Shown one piece after another: positions 40,601 to 48,412 of a stretch of 64,000 bases of DNA (position 1 is its first letter; each line of letters opens with the position of its first letter). Position numbers and translations under genes: made by a program. The notes under the pieces are model-generated. The model saw only the letters and a list, made by a program, of their open reading frames with translations. It made no database searches and had not been told where the DNA came from. The stretch lies in the NCBI GenBank assembly GCA_050747525.1, contig JBOGOC010000060.1, positions 1 to 64,000 on the forward strand. The letters are read 5' to 3'. Origin of the DNA: JBOGOC01 sp050747525 (GTDB lineage: Bacteria; Acidobacteriota; Polarisedimenticolia; JACPZX01; DASXTC01).

Positions 40601-41803
40601 AGCGCTGTCTCGGGAACCGACGGATCGTGCCACGTCACCCTCAACTGGCTGCCGGGGACGCCGAGCTGCGGCAGCAGTCTGAGCTACAGCGTCTACAGAT
40701 CCACCGACCCCGGTTTCCTTCCGGGCCCCGCCACCCTCGTGGCCTCGGGCCTGACCGGCACCACCTTTGCGGACTACGGGGTGGCCGGCGGCCGACATCA
40801 CTATGCGGTCCGCGCCACCGACGCCGAGGGGAACATCGACGACAACCTGGCCAAGGTGAGCGCGATCGCCGTCGGCACGACCACGCCGGGGACCTTCTCC
40901 GACGACGCGGGGGATGCCGTCACGGCCTCGTTCACCGCCGCTCCCACGCCGGGGAACACCTGGGCCATCCGTCCGGCGGGCGGGAGTCCGGGAAGACACT
41001 ACGCCACCACGGCTTCCGGCAATTACCTGCCCGAACAGTGCATGGGGCTGGAGAGCCCGACCATCTACCTGGGGTCGAGCTCGACTCTCAGCTTCAGCAC
41101 CATGTACGACATGGAGGTGGGATGGGACGGCGCCTACGTGGACGTCTCCACCGAAGCCGGCGGCTTCCAGAACTGGACCAAGCTGACGACCATCACATAT
41201 CCCGGCGTGATGGGCGGTCCCCAGGGAAGCCCCGCGTGCGGAGGGCCGGGGTTCGAGGACGGTGAGCCGGTCTTCACCGGAATCCTCCCGGCATTCCAGA
41301 CCTTCAGCGGATCGCTGTCGGCCTGGGACGGCCAGGCGATCCGGATCCGGTTCCTCTTCAGCTCCGATCCGTCCACCGCGGGGGCCGGCTGGTTCATCGA
41401 CAACGTCTCGGTGACCAATGCCCTGATCCCCGGTCAGTGCGTGGCGGAGGTGTCCGGCGCGGCGTCCGCCGATCTGCTCGACGTCATCAGGCGGCCGGAC
41501 GGGAATCTGGACTTCATTTTCGAGGACCTCGGAAGCGGAGCCACCGCCTACAACGTGTACGAGGGGATGCTCGCCGCTCCCTTCGGCGCCTACACGCACG
41601 CCATCGGAAGCTGCCACAACACGGACACGACACCGGGCGTGCCCGATCCGGGCAGGAGGACCTGGAGCGACTATGCCGCGGGCTCCGGTAACGTCTATTT
41701 CCTGATCAACGCGGTCAGCTCGACCGGTGAAGGAATCCTGGGGCTGGACAGCACGCAACAGGTCATCCCGCTGCCTTCTCCCCGTTGCGGGCCCATGCCT
41801 TAG
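37643..41803 (+). CDS. Secreted M36 (fungalysin-like) metallopeptidase with Fn3 tail
   Basis: 1386 residues. Start 37643 follows GGGGGGAG. A signal peptide (~1-25) and an FTP-type propeptide (~75-230; SLEELEARARAFMNRYPAFF, FRQVIDGLPVDSARVILRL) lead to the M36 domain with zinc motif H500-E-Y-G-H504 and Glu522 (G-T-G-E-A-M-G-D-T-F-A). Cysteine-rich loops around 410-640 suggest disulfides. Two Fn3-like domains follow (~770-970), then a beta-jelly region (~1090-1260, WFIDNVSVTN) and a terminal domain (YNVYEGMLAAPFGAYTHAIG, YFLINAVSSTGEG). The same terminal domain type appears decayed at 2152 and 43499. Likely an extracellular protease. Confidence 0.9.
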   Translation: MFRHGVIIGIGCALMGAPAGAALQPRHVESLGERVMAPYAFVATSVPQDLSEVQEELDGALLSQVSEFLAEAGPDWSFWVDRRSGGMARVEGSGVRWLSTAGGAASLEELEARARAFMNRYPAFFNVPSSQLELEPAGSRQFGESGQFWQIAFRQVIDGLPVDSARVILRLSHGNLVQFGVDRVLPPAVVPKTAAATLSALQARASLSNYIGGLQKDDVVGEDVFLLWVPRGVEETGVYAGPIGYGWEAALVYRLSVKRDGELGEWQALVDARTGDVVRFVDSNDYAKVVLRGSVYTLANCTDAMNCVPGSASELAATMPGARMNFVGGACTGDGCYTNESGAFEYPAGATAASTSLDGKYFTIVDSCGPLAGAAASPGGIDLGTSDPNPPLDTNTDCMPATRESPPGTGPTSGGTGDTHSARNTFHHLNLINQKSRGYLPHNEWLKGEDGSIGNMQVNVNAPPACNALWTGNDTGFVFMRVTPGTGCNNTGEIPDVFLHEYGHGLDDNDATGSAPESGTGEAMGDTFALLQGQHSCIGTGLFLPNGTIWGNTSGYGSSSRLCSGVRELDYTRFCTHGTLEGCTSPPDPDMVNGSHAGVSPNLLSPDAGTPARWNHMLTGFAGGGNGKSNFYNCGGPESVTGCAGALNHGCHCESLIGSQANWDLAKRLIHGDFGGFIYRTPQGPTEVSGWQYMDRLWYLTRDLSTSSYTATGPFPDGTTNGCGINNWFSTYRFIDDDNGSLADGTPHAADIFAAFDLHAIACGTAAEPSNQSSGCPALVAAPALSACGSQSPVQLDWTASAGAAQYRILRNTLGCEYGFTPVATVDGAQSYFEDTEAATGFPYFYTVQPVSQNASCYGQASNCIAVVPTACGSVPLAAPGGVALTTPADNQVSVTWDPVPGAASYKILRKTGSCASAEPYQAIGVSQAPQTSFLDGIDLQGGMTYAYQVAASDAGCASCVSAPSVCHEVTVTGACAIEPVFAGLQSAVSGTDGSCHVTLNWLPGTPSCGSSLSYSVYRSTDPGFLPGPATLVASGLTGTTFADYGVAGGRHHYAVRATDAEGNIDDNLAKVSAIAVGTTTPGTFSDDAGDAVTASFTAAPTPGNTWAIRPAGGSPGRHYATTASGNYLPEQCMGLESPTIYLGSSSTLSFSTMYDMEVGWDGAYVDVSTEAGGFQNWTKLTTITYPGVMGGPQGSPACGGPGFEDGEPVFTGILPAFQTFSGSLSAWDGQAIRIRFLFSSDPSTAGAGWFIDNVSVTNALIPGQCVAEVSGAASADLLDVIRRPDGNLDFIFEDLGSGATAYNVYEGMLAAPFGAYTHAIGSCHNTDTTPGVPDPGRRTWSDYAAGSGNVYFLINAVSSTGEGILGLDSTQQVIPLPSPRCGPMP

Positions 41804-41810
41804 CGGAGCT

Positions 41811-43427
41811 TCACTCCAGCCCCAGGTCGACCGCCGCCGCGCGGGCCTCGGGATCCTGCGGCAGGATCCCGAGCCATTCTCGAACCGCGCGGCGTGCGGT
41901 TTCCCTGTCGCCGCTCGCCAGCGCCAGCTTCACCCTGCCCGCGTGAAACGCTCTCTCGGCCGGCCAGCTCGCCAGGCCGGCTTCGATCAGGATGCCGGCC
42001 CCGTGGAGGTCGTCCACCTCGAAGGCCAGGGCCGCCATGGCGAATGCCTTCTGCGCGCCAAGCGCCGGCATCCGGTCGGCCAGGGCCGCAGGAGGCGTGC
42101 CCCTGACGCGCATCCCGAGATAGGCCAGCTGCGGGTCCTGGGGCTCGATCTCGAGCCCCTTGGCCACCCAGCGGGCGGCCCCCTCCCGATCTCCTCGGCG
42201 GATATCGATCACCGCGAGGTACCTGAAGCCGTCGGCGTAGTTCTGCTGGATCTGCGTCGCGGTGGCGAAGAGCCGGCGCGCCTCATCCAGCGCTCCCGAC
42301 CTGTAGCGAATCTCCCCCAGCAGGGCATGGGGGACGTGCGAGTCCGGGAACAGAGATGTCAGCTGGCGCAGCTCGTGCGCCGCCCCTTCCAGCTCCCCGC
42401 GGTCCCGCAGAGCAAGGGCGCGGTCGATGCGATCCGTGAGCTGCTTCTGCCGTCGTGCTGCCACCGCGTGGAGGCCGAAGGCCAGCAGTCCCATTGCGCA
42501 GACGAGGATCCACGCCACGGCTCGACGGCGACTCCGGACGGCTCGCGGATCGGTGCCGGGCGCATCGCGGGAGGGGAGCGCAGCCGCAAAGGTCATCGCC
42601 GCCAGAGGAGCCAGCGACACCAGCAGCGCCGGCCGGCGCGCGAGCATCAGGTCCGCGGCCCCCAGGACTCCGAGCATGATCCCCAGAGCGCCGGACGGGA
42701 CCCACCGCCATGACTCGTGCCTCGCGTGCTGGAAAGGACGATCTTCGACGGTGGATCGGAGGGCGAGCCAGACGAGCCCCCCCAGCAGCAGCCAGTGCGC
42801 CAGATGGTGGATGGGGATGGGAAACCAGGGGGCCGGGCGCTGCACCAGCAGATGGGCGCCGAAGTGGAGCGGGAAGGCCAGCAGCGTCAAGTATCGTTGG
42901 GGGCGCGCGCGCAAGGCGGGGGCGGTGATGGCGAGAAACGGAAGGAGGAAGTCGGTCCCGGAGAGGAACCAGTCCACGATCCCGATGAAGGGGACGCCGG
43001 TGAGCGAGCCGGCCGGCACGGGGACGGTCCAGCGCCACCAGCCCGCCGCGATGGCCGCCGACTCCACCCCCCAGCTCGCGGCCGCCAGGAAGAGGCACGC
43101 GACGGCCAGCTGCACGAAGAGCCGTGCCGAGCGGCCGGCGCCCAGCCACCATCCCAGGTAGAGAACGATCGCCCATCCGATCACCTCCTGAAGTGAGACG
43201 CCGGCGATGACCAGGAGCGGCTCGCGGATGACATAGGGGAAGCTGCCGCCGAGGCCCGCCGTCGACACCCATCGGACCCCCACGCCGCGCGCCAGGCCAT
43301 AGGCCAGGACCCCCAGCCAGAAGACGGACGCCCTTGGCCTGGAGAGAACGCGCAGCGAATGCAGGACCAGGAGCAACAGGACGAGAAGGGATGGAAGCGC
43401 AAGCAGAAGGTGGTGAGACGCCGTCAC
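41811..43427 (-). CDS. Multipass membrane protein with C-terminal TPR domain
   Basis: 538 residues starting at a GTG (43427). About eight to ten membrane helices span residues 5-330; the stretch around GWWRWTVPVPAGS and VDWFLSGTDFLLPFLAI recalls DUF422/carotenoid-biosynthesis-type membrane proteins, weakly. From ~355 it turns into TPR-like helices (ALRDRGELEGAAHELRQLTS, SHVPHALLGEIRYRSGALDE, GMRVRGTPPAALADRMPALG). No catalytic motif is evident. The open frame continues upstream to 44051 but has no membrane or coding character there; it runs antisense to the kinase pseudogene. Convergent with the M36 gene, 7 bp apart. Confidence 0.72.
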   Translation of the reverse strand: MTASHHLLLALPSLLVLLLLVLHSLRVLSRPRASVFWLGVLAYGLARGVGVRWVSTAGLGGSFPYVIREPLLVIAGVSLQEVIGWAIVLYLGWWLGAGRSARLFVQLAVACLFLAAASWGVESAAIAAGWWRWTVPVPAGSLTGVPFIGIVDWFLSGTDFLLPFLAITAPALRARPQRYLTLLAFPLHFGAHLLVQRPAPWFPIPIHHLAHWLLLGGLVWLALRSTVEDRPFQHARHESWRWVPSGALGIMLGVLGAADLMLARRPALLVSLAPLAAMTFAAALPSRDAPGTDPRAVRSRRRAVAWILVCAMGLLAFGLHAVAARRQKQLTDRIDRALALRDRGELEGAAHELRQLTSLFPDSHVPHALLGEIRYRSGALDEARRLFATATQIQQNYADGFRYLAVIDIRRGDREGAARWVAKGLEIEPQDPQLAYLGMRVRGTPPAALADRMPALGAQKAFAMAALAFEVDDLHGAGILIEAGLASWPAERAFHAGRVKLALASGDRETARRAVREWLGILPQDPEARAAAVDLGLE

Positions 43428-43498
43428 GCCCTCATCATGCCCGGGGCGCCGGCGGGGGCGCAAGGGTGATGCGTGAACCCCGCCGGCGAGTTCAGCGA

Positions 43499-43680
43499 CT
43501 AGAAGCAGATCCCTCCAAGGAACTGCGGACGATCGCACACGACGGGGAGCGTCGCCTCGGGCTCCTCGATCCCGGTCGAGTCCTGCCCATAGGACCCTTC
43601 CACCATCCCGTTCTGCCCCGCGATGATGAAGTAGAAGATCTGACCGGGGTCCAGGAAGCCGGCCCGGCCACCCCCCAGTA
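43499..43680 (-). pseudogene. C-terminal fragment of a secreted beta-domain protein
   Basis: On the minus strand the last ~60 codons read GRAGFLDPGQIFYFIIAGQN, then G-M-V-E-G-S-Y-G-Q-D-S-T-G-I-E and a cysteine-containing tail (VVCDRPQFLGGICF, stop). This is the Y-F-L-V-x-G-x-N ... G-x-Y-G ending seen in the M36 protein and in the 2152 remnant. Upstream of about 43680 the frame loses all similarity and enters sequence that codes on the other strand for a kinase tail, so the 5' part of this gene is gone. Confidence 0.6.
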
Positions 43681-43681
43681 G

Positions 43682-44244
43682 ATGGCATGGTCGGTCGCGC
43701 CGCAGGAGCCGGCCCGCCGCTACCAGACGGTAGCCGCGCTGGACGAGGACGTCGGCCGCTACAATGCGGCGCGTGCTGGGCGAGGACCACCCCCTGACCT
43801 TCAATGCGATGAACGACCTGGGCACCGTGCTGGATCGACAGAAGCGCTTCCCGGAGGCCGAGGCGATCCACAAAGAGACTCTGGACCGGCGGCGCCGTGT
43901 CCTGAGAGACGATCACCCCGACACCCTCTCCAGCGTCACCAATCTGGCCAACATGTACTCCGTCCAGGGACGGTACGCCGACGCGCGGGCCATGCTGCTC
44001 AGGGCGCTCGACAGCTACCGGCGGCGAGAACCATCCCGAGACGGTGAGCACGCTCTACAACCTGGGCTGCGCGGCCGCCCTGGGGGGAGATCGCAAGGAG
44101 GCTCTCGACTGGCTCGGGCAGGCCGTGAGCCATGGGTGGTCGCGCGGCGACCAGCTGGCGAAGGACGCCGACCTGACCTCCCTGCGCGGGGACCCCGCTT
44201 TCGACGCCATCATCGCGAAAGCCCGCCAGAACGGCGCGAAATAG
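43682..44244 (+). pseudogene. Decayed Ser/Thr protein kinase-TPR gene (C-terminal part)
   Basis: Three pieces lie in three frames. Piece 1 (~43697-43760): QEPARRYQTVAALDEDVGRY, the end of a Pkn-type kinase domain. Piece 2 (~43764-44026): kinesin-light-chain-type TPRs (RVLGEDHPLTFNAMNDLGTV, RDDHPDTLSSVTNLANMYSV). Piece 3 (~44028-44244): G-E-N-H-P-E-T-V-S-T-L-Y-N-L-G-C, then LGQAVSHGWSRGDQLAKDAD, LTSLRGDPAFDAIIAKARQN, stop. The kinase end and TPRs are normally separated by a long linker, so besides the frameshifts an internal deletion has occurred at ~43762. The kinase N-terminus is absent. Confidence 0.75.
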
Positions 44245-44305
44245 CGTCGGCTTTGTCGGGGATCCGCGCCTTGACACTCTCGCGTCCCGCTCCGAAATTC
44301 CAGGC

Positions 44306-44719
44306 ATGGACAAGCCCCAGAACACCTCGGATCAGCTGGCCCGCACGGCGAACGCGACCCCCCGTGAGGCGCCTTTCGGCGCCCCGCACGTCTTCGTCCT
44401 GGCCGTCATCGATGGGGACGACCCTTCGGCCGTCCACCGCATCACCCGCGCCGAGACCATCCTGGGGCGCGGAGAGGAAAGCCACGTCGCGATCGAGGAC
44501 GAGCAGGTGAGCCGGGTGCACTGCAGGCTCCGTGTCGAAGGCTCGGTCTGCACCCTCATGGACACCGGAAGCCGCAACGGGACCTCGGTGAACGGCCGCC
44601 GCATCGTGGCCAACGTGGCCCAGCGCCTCCGGAACCTGGACGAGATCAGGGTGGGGAGCCACCGCCTGCTGTTTCTCTGCGGCCGGTTCAACGACGCGGG
44701 CAAAAAACCCACCGCGTAA
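44306..44719 (+). CDS. FHA domain protein
   Basis: 137 residues; a disordered N-terminus (1-28), then one FHA domain with G-R-G-E-E-S-H-V, E-Q-V-S-R-V-H-C and D-T-G-S-R-N-G-T-S-V-N-G, the phosphothreonine-binding Arg/Ser/Asn set. FHA proteins read Ser/Thr kinase signals, and the kinase pseudogene immediately upstream may have been its partner. No other domain is present. ATG 44306 is preceded by only weak Shine-Dalgarno sequence. Confidence 0.9.
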   Translation: MDKPQNTSDQLARTANATPREAPFGAPHVFVLAVIDGDDPSAVHRITRAETILGRGEESHVAIEDEQVSRVHCRLRVEGSVCTLMDTGSRNGTSVNGRRIVANVAQRLRNLDEIRVGSHRLLFLCGRFNDAGKKPTA

Positions 44720-44808
44720 GGGAAATCCCCGAGCCAGGTTGCATCCGCGCTCCCATGCTGTACGCTTCGAATCAAGGCAGAACGCAACACGACTGAGGAG
44801 GATTCCGC

Positions 44809-45465
44809 ATGACGACGTCTGAGCGTGCCATGGGAACGATGATGCTCTGCCTCGCGATCGCGGCGGCCGGATGCACCGCGAAGAATGAGCCCTACACCAC
44901 ATCTCACGACAAGACGGGGAAGGGCGCGGCCATCGGAGCCGGAGCAGGAGCGGTGCTCGGAGCCATCCTGGGTGAAGGACAGGCCGACGACATCCTCAAG
45001 GGGGCTGCCATCGGTGGCGGCATCGGGGCCGGCGTGGGCGCCTACATGGACAGGCAGGAGGAGAAGCTGGCGCGCATTCCGGGGACGAGCGTGGAGCGGG
45101 CGGGCAAGGACACCCTGCTGGTGCACTTCGATTCGGACATCCTGTTCGGCGTGGATTCGGCGGTGCTGTCCGGGGCCGCGCGGGCGTCCCTGAACGACGC
45201 GGCCGGCGTGTTTCTCGAGTATCCGAAGACCGCCATCGTGGTGCAGGGTCACACCGATTCCACGGGAAGCGAGGAGCACAACCAGAGCCTGTCGGAGCGG
45301 AGGGCGCAGGCCGTGGCGGCCCACCTGATCGGCAGGGGGGTGGAGGACGATCGCCTGGCGACCGTGGGGTACGGTGAAGGGAATCCGATCGCGAACAACG
45401 GCGACCCCGAAGGGCGCTCTCGCAACCGGCGAGTGGACCTCCTGCTGAAGGCGAAGGCCCGCTGA
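44809..45465 (+). CDS. OmpA-family peptidoglycan-binding lipoprotein with glycine zipper
   Basis: 218 residues. Lipobox A-A-A-G-C (Cys ~22), glycine-zipper segments (GKGAAIGAGAGAVLGAILGE and GAAIGGGIGAGVGAYMDRQE), then an OmpA C-terminal domain (~105-215): F-D-S-D-I-L-F, VQGHTDSTGSEEHNQSLSER, R-A-x-A-V, GYGEGNPIANNGDPEGRSRN, R-R-V-D. The Asp and Arg needed to bind diaminopimelate are present. It links the outer membrane to the cell wall. AGGAGG lies seven bases before ATG 44809. Confidence 0.93.
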   Translation: MTTSERAMGTMMLCLAIAAAGCTAKNEPYTTSHDKTGKGAAIGAGAGAVLGAILGEGQADDILKGAAIGGGIGAGVGAYMDRQEEKLARIPGTSVERAGKDTLLVHFDSDILFGVDSAVLSGAARASLNDAAGVFLEYPKTAIVVQGHTDSTGSEEHNQSLSERRAQAVAAHLIGRGVEDDRLATVGYGEGNPIANNGDPEGRSRNRRVDLLLKAKAR

Positions 45466-45546
45466 GACCGGGTGGCAGTCCCTCGCGTGAGGCATAATCA
45501 GGTGTGATCCGCCCATGCCGGGCGGCAGAAGATGCGGAGAACCGCC

Positions 45547-46116
45547 ATGAAGGATCGCTCACTGAATCCCGACGCCAGGTCTCTCGAAGAGGCATTCTTC
45601 GCCGATCGTGACGCCGACCTGCTGAGAAAGCTCAAGGAGGAGGCGCGCCTGAAGGAGCGGCGCGCCGCGCTGCGTGAGGTCGCGCCCAGGGCGGACGACG
45701 CACTGCTGGATCAGCTGATGGCGATGGGGATAGGTCCCGAGACCGTCCTGGCCCTCATCCTCGTCCCGCTGGCGGCGGTGGCCTGGGCGGACGGCTCCAT
45801 CGAGCCGGCCGAGCGCGCCGCCATCCTCAAGGCCGCGGAAGAGCGGGGCATCAAGCCGGGGACTCCGGCCGGGCAGATGCTGGAGAGTTGGCTGGAGCGG
45901 CCCCCGGACGCGCGTCTCATGCAGAACTGGAAGACCTACCTCGACTCGATCTGGGGCGCCTTCGACGACGACCACCGGCGGGGCATGCACGACAGCCTGA
46001 TCGGGATGGCCCGGGCCGTGGCCCAGGCCGCCGGCGGATTCCTGGGGATCTCGAAGATCTCGACGGCCGAGCGCGCGGTGCTGGCCGATCTGGAAGAGAC
46101 GCTCCGCAAGAAATAG
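45547..46116 (+). CDS. TerB-like helical domain protein
   Basis: 189 residues. A charged N-terminus (1-55, helical; LLRKLKEEARLKERRAALRE) precedes a TerB/DjlA-N-like helical domain: L-V-P-L-A-A-V-A-W-A-D-G-S-I-E-P-A-E-R and a second G-G-F-L-G-I-S-K-I-S-T-A-E half. Proteins of this type may bind metals, but here there are no tellurite-resistance partners. Start 45547 was preferred over 45532 because GCGGAGA precedes it. A strong hairpin follows the stop by four bases. Confidence 0.75.
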   Translation: MKDRSLNPDARSLEEAFFADRDADLLRKLKEEARLKERRAALREVAPRADDALLDQLMAMGIGPETVLALILVPLAAVAWADGSIEPAERAAILKAAEERGIKPGTPAGQMLESWLERPPDARLMQNWKTYLDSIWGAFDDDHRRGMHDSLIGMARAVAQAAGGFLGISKISTAERAVLADLEETLRKK

Positions 46117-46120
46117 AAAT

Positions 46121-46147
46121 GGGGAGGGGGTCGCCAACCCCCTCCCC
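46121..46147 (+). terminator. GC-rich hairpin, probable terminator
   Basis: GGGGAGGGGGT (46121-46131) pairs perfectly with ACCCCCTCCCC (46137-46147) across a 5-base loop, an 11-bp stem four bases after the TerB-like stop. No U-tract follows, so termination may be weak, Rho-assisted or bidirectional. Confidence 0.6.
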
Positions 46148-46190
46148 TGGGCGGGCTGGGCCTGGCGGCCCGGCCACTACAAATTCTTCC

Positions 46191-46469
46191 TCAGAGCATC
46201 GGCTTCGTGAAGGTCGCGCCGTTCACGGTCACGTCGACCCGGAACTCACCCGCCAGTGCGCCACCGCCAAGGAGAAGCCGGCTCCACCAACCGCCGAAGG
46301 GGCCGCGCCAGCCTGCGGAGCCGGCGCGGGTACGACAGGGCCGCCAGATCTCAACCTGCACGTCCGTGTCTCCACGATGTGGGAAGCGCCGCGGCCGCCC
46401 GCCCGGGGCCGTGTGTCTCCCGGTTGTCGTGCACGAAGATGCCGGGAAGCCCTTGAAGAAAGCTTGAAA
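46191..46469 (-). pseudogene. Possible eroded 3' fragment of a secreted-protein gene
   Basis: This fills the gap between the hairpin and the oppC stop. On the minus strand an open frame ends A-G-E-F-R-V-D-V-T-V-N-G-A-T-F-T-K-P-M-L, stop, and further upstream reads D-T-D-V-Q-V-E-I-W; both look like beta strands of an exported protein. The region between is low-quality coding sequence, and a better match (F-V-H-D-N-R-E-T) lies in another frame. No start codon with a ribosome site is visible. I treat it as a remnant at low confidence. Confidence 0.28.
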
Positions 46470-47405
46470 TCAGGGTAAGTGATGGGTATTCAGCCCGTTA
46501 GGCCGCACCATGGCGTGCAGAATCAGCACGGTGATCACGATGCAGAGACCCGGAAACACCGCGACCCACCACGCGGTGGCCACCCCCTCGCGGGCCGCCG
46601 CGATGAGGCTCCCCCACGAGGCGGCGGGGGGCTGCACTCCCAGGCCGATGAAGCTCAGCGAGCTCTCGGCCAGGATGGTGTCGGCGGCCAGCAGTACCGC
46701 TGCGACCCCGACGGGGCCCGCGCAATGAGGCAGGATGTGGCGCAGAAGGATCCGGCTCCGGCTGGCTCCCATGGCGCGTGCCGCGGCGGCGAAGCCGCTC
46801 TCGCGCAACGACAGCACCTGGGCGCGCGTGATGCGCGCGATGCCGGGCCAGCCGGTTGCCCCCAGCACCAGGCCCACCAGCAGAGCCGAAGGGCCGAACA
46901 GTGCGGCGCACAGCAGGAAGAGGAAGAGCCGCGGGACGGCGTGCATGGCATCCACCAGTCTCATGAGTCCGGCGTCCGCCATCCCTCCGAGGTAGCCGCC
47001 GGCTCCTCCCGCCGCCAAGCCGATCCCCAGCCCCACCAGCACCGCCAGTCCGCCGATGCCGGTGGACAGACGTGCGCCGTGCAGGATGCGGCTGAGAAGA
47101 TCGCGGCCGAAGCCGTCGCTTCCCAGGACGAAGCGCCGCGTCGTCGTTCGATCCGGCAGGACGCGGCTCAGCGGGATCTCCTCCCGGCGGCCCCCCCGCA
47201 CGTAGAGGAGCGTTTCGTGCGTCTGCTCGAAAGCCGAGGCGGCGAATCGCGTGCCGTCATCGCGGGTGAAGATGCTGACCCGGGAGCCGGGGGCCAGGTC
47301 ACGAGCCCCCATCACGTCCACGATCTCGTCGGGATCGTATGGCGCGATCGTGGGGGCGAGGGCCCCCAGCAGGAGCAGGGCCGCGGCTGCCAGCAGAGTT
47401 CTCAT
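46470..47405 (-). CDS. Peptide ABC transporter permease, OppC/DppC type, altered C-terminus
   Basis: 311 residues. It has an N-terminal helix, a periplasmic segment, V-L-G-S-D-x-F-G-R-D-L-L-S-R-I-L-H-G-A-R-x-S (the OppC_N hallmark), five further helices, and the EAA loop A-A-A-R-A-M-G-A-S-R-S-R-I. AESSLSFIGLGVQPPAASWG is typical. After F-P-G-L-C-I-V-I-T-V-L the family continues N-L-L-G-D-G-L-R-D-A-L-D-P; here it becomes ILHAMVRPNGLNTHHLP and stops. The conserved end is therefore replaced, apparently at a rearrangement joint near 46523. Function may be kept or lost. The start overlaps the oppB stop (ATGA). Confidence 0.82.
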   Translation of the reverse strand: MRTLLAAAALLLLGALAPTIAPYDPDEIVDVMGARDLAPGSRVSIFTRDDGTRFAASAFEQTHETLLYVRGGRREEIPLSRVLPDRTTTRRFVLGSDGFGRDLLSRILHGARLSTGIGGLAVLVGLGIGLAAGGAGGYLGGMADAGLMRLVDAMHAVPRLFLFLLCAALFGPSALLVGLVLGATGWPGIARITRAQVLSLRESGFAAAARAMGASRSRILLRHILPHCAGPVGVAAVLLAADTILAESSLSFIGLGVQPPAASWGSLIAAAREGVATAWWVAVFPGLCIVITVLILHAMVRPNGLNTHHLP

Positions 47406-48373
47406 GCGCGGCTCTCCAGCGCGACCCGGCGGTCGGCCAGTGCACACCCCAGGTCCGCGGCCAGCGATCCGGCCAGGGTGACGGCCGAGGTCAGGGCGAC
47501 CGAAGCCAGGATCACGGGAAGGTCGCGCGCCAGGATCGCCTCGTACGTGACCCGGCCCATGCCAGGCCACGCGAACAGCACCTCCACCACCAGCGACCCG
47601 CCCACCAGCCCCGGGAACGCGAACCCCAGCAGCGTCACCACGGACGCCGACGCGTTGCGCAGGTGCAGCGCGATCACGCGCAGGCGCGAGGCCCCGCGCG
47701 CCCGCGCGGCCAGGCTGGTCGTTCCGGCCAGGCTCGAGGCGAGGCTGGCCCTCAGGTGCAGAGCGATTCCCGCCGCTGCGGGCACCGCGAGGGTGAGACA
47801 GGGGAGCAGCAGGTGGCGACCCAGGTCCAGCAGCGCCGTCACGAGTCCCCGGGCGGGCGCATCGATCGACCTCCATCCCGATGCCGGCAGCCAGCCCATC
47901 CAGACCGAGGCCCCCTGCACGAGCAGGACACCGATCCAGAAGGAAGGGGTGGAGTACGCGGCGACGGCCACCGAGGCGATGACACGATCCGCCGGCCGCG
48001 ATCGCAGCATCGCCGCGGCGCAGGCGGTGGTCGTCCCCAGGACCACGGCCAGTGCCAGCGCCGACCCCATCAGGAGCAAGGTCGGTCCCAGGGCCGCCGA
48101 CAGGACCGACAGCGCGGGGCGGCGGTGCGTGAAGGAGACGCCGAAGTCCAGCCGCGCCACCGACAGCAGCCACTGGAGATACCGTTCGTGCAGGGGGGCG
48201 TCGGTGCCGAAGATCGCACGCAGCCGCGCGGCCGCCTCCGGGCTCGTGCCCGCGGCACGCTCGGCCGCGAACGGCTCGCCAGGGGAGGCGTGGACGAGCA
48301 GGAAGGTCAGCGTGACCACGCCCAGCAGGAGGAGCGGTGCCGCGAGGAGCCGGCGTAGAAGATAGCCTCGCAT
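47402..48373 (-). CDS. Peptide ABC transporter permease, OppB/DppB type
   Basis: 323 residues, six membrane helices. The N-terminal R-R-L-L-A-A-P-L-L-L-L-G-V-V-T-L-T-F, S-P-G-E-P-F, R-Y-L-Q-W-L and D-F-G-V-S motifs are typical of OppB, as is F-W-I-G-V-L-L. The EAA-like loop (AARARGASRLRVIALHLRNA) contacts the ATPase. VEVLFAWPGMGRVTYEAILA closes the family pattern. It is divergent from the solute-binding-protein gene across 39 bp, so the two transcription units share a promoter region. No ATPase gene (oppD/F) lies within the window. Confidence 0.88.
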   Translation of the reverse strand: MRGYLLRRLLAAPLLLLGVVTLTFLLVHASPGEPFAAERAAGTSPEAAARLRAIFGTDAPLHERYLQWLLSVARLDFGVSFTHRRPALSVLSAALGPTLLLMGSALALAVVLGTTTACAAAMLRSRPADRVIASVAVAAYSTPSFWIGVLLVQGASVWMGWLPASGWRSIDAPARGLVTALLDLGRHLLLPCLTLAVPAAAGIALHLRASLASSLAGTTSLAARARGASRLRVIALHLRNASASVVTLLGFAFPGLVGGSLVVEVLFAWPGMGRVTYEAILARDLPVILASVALTSAVTLAGSLAADLGCALADRRVALESRA

Positions 48374-48412
48374 GGAGACGCCTATGCTAAGCTCGTGCTC
48401 TCCGGAGTGTCA

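Noticed and set aside
45547..46116. Tellurite-resistance operon
   Set aside because: Only a TerB-like fold is present; no TerC, TerD or TerZ genes.
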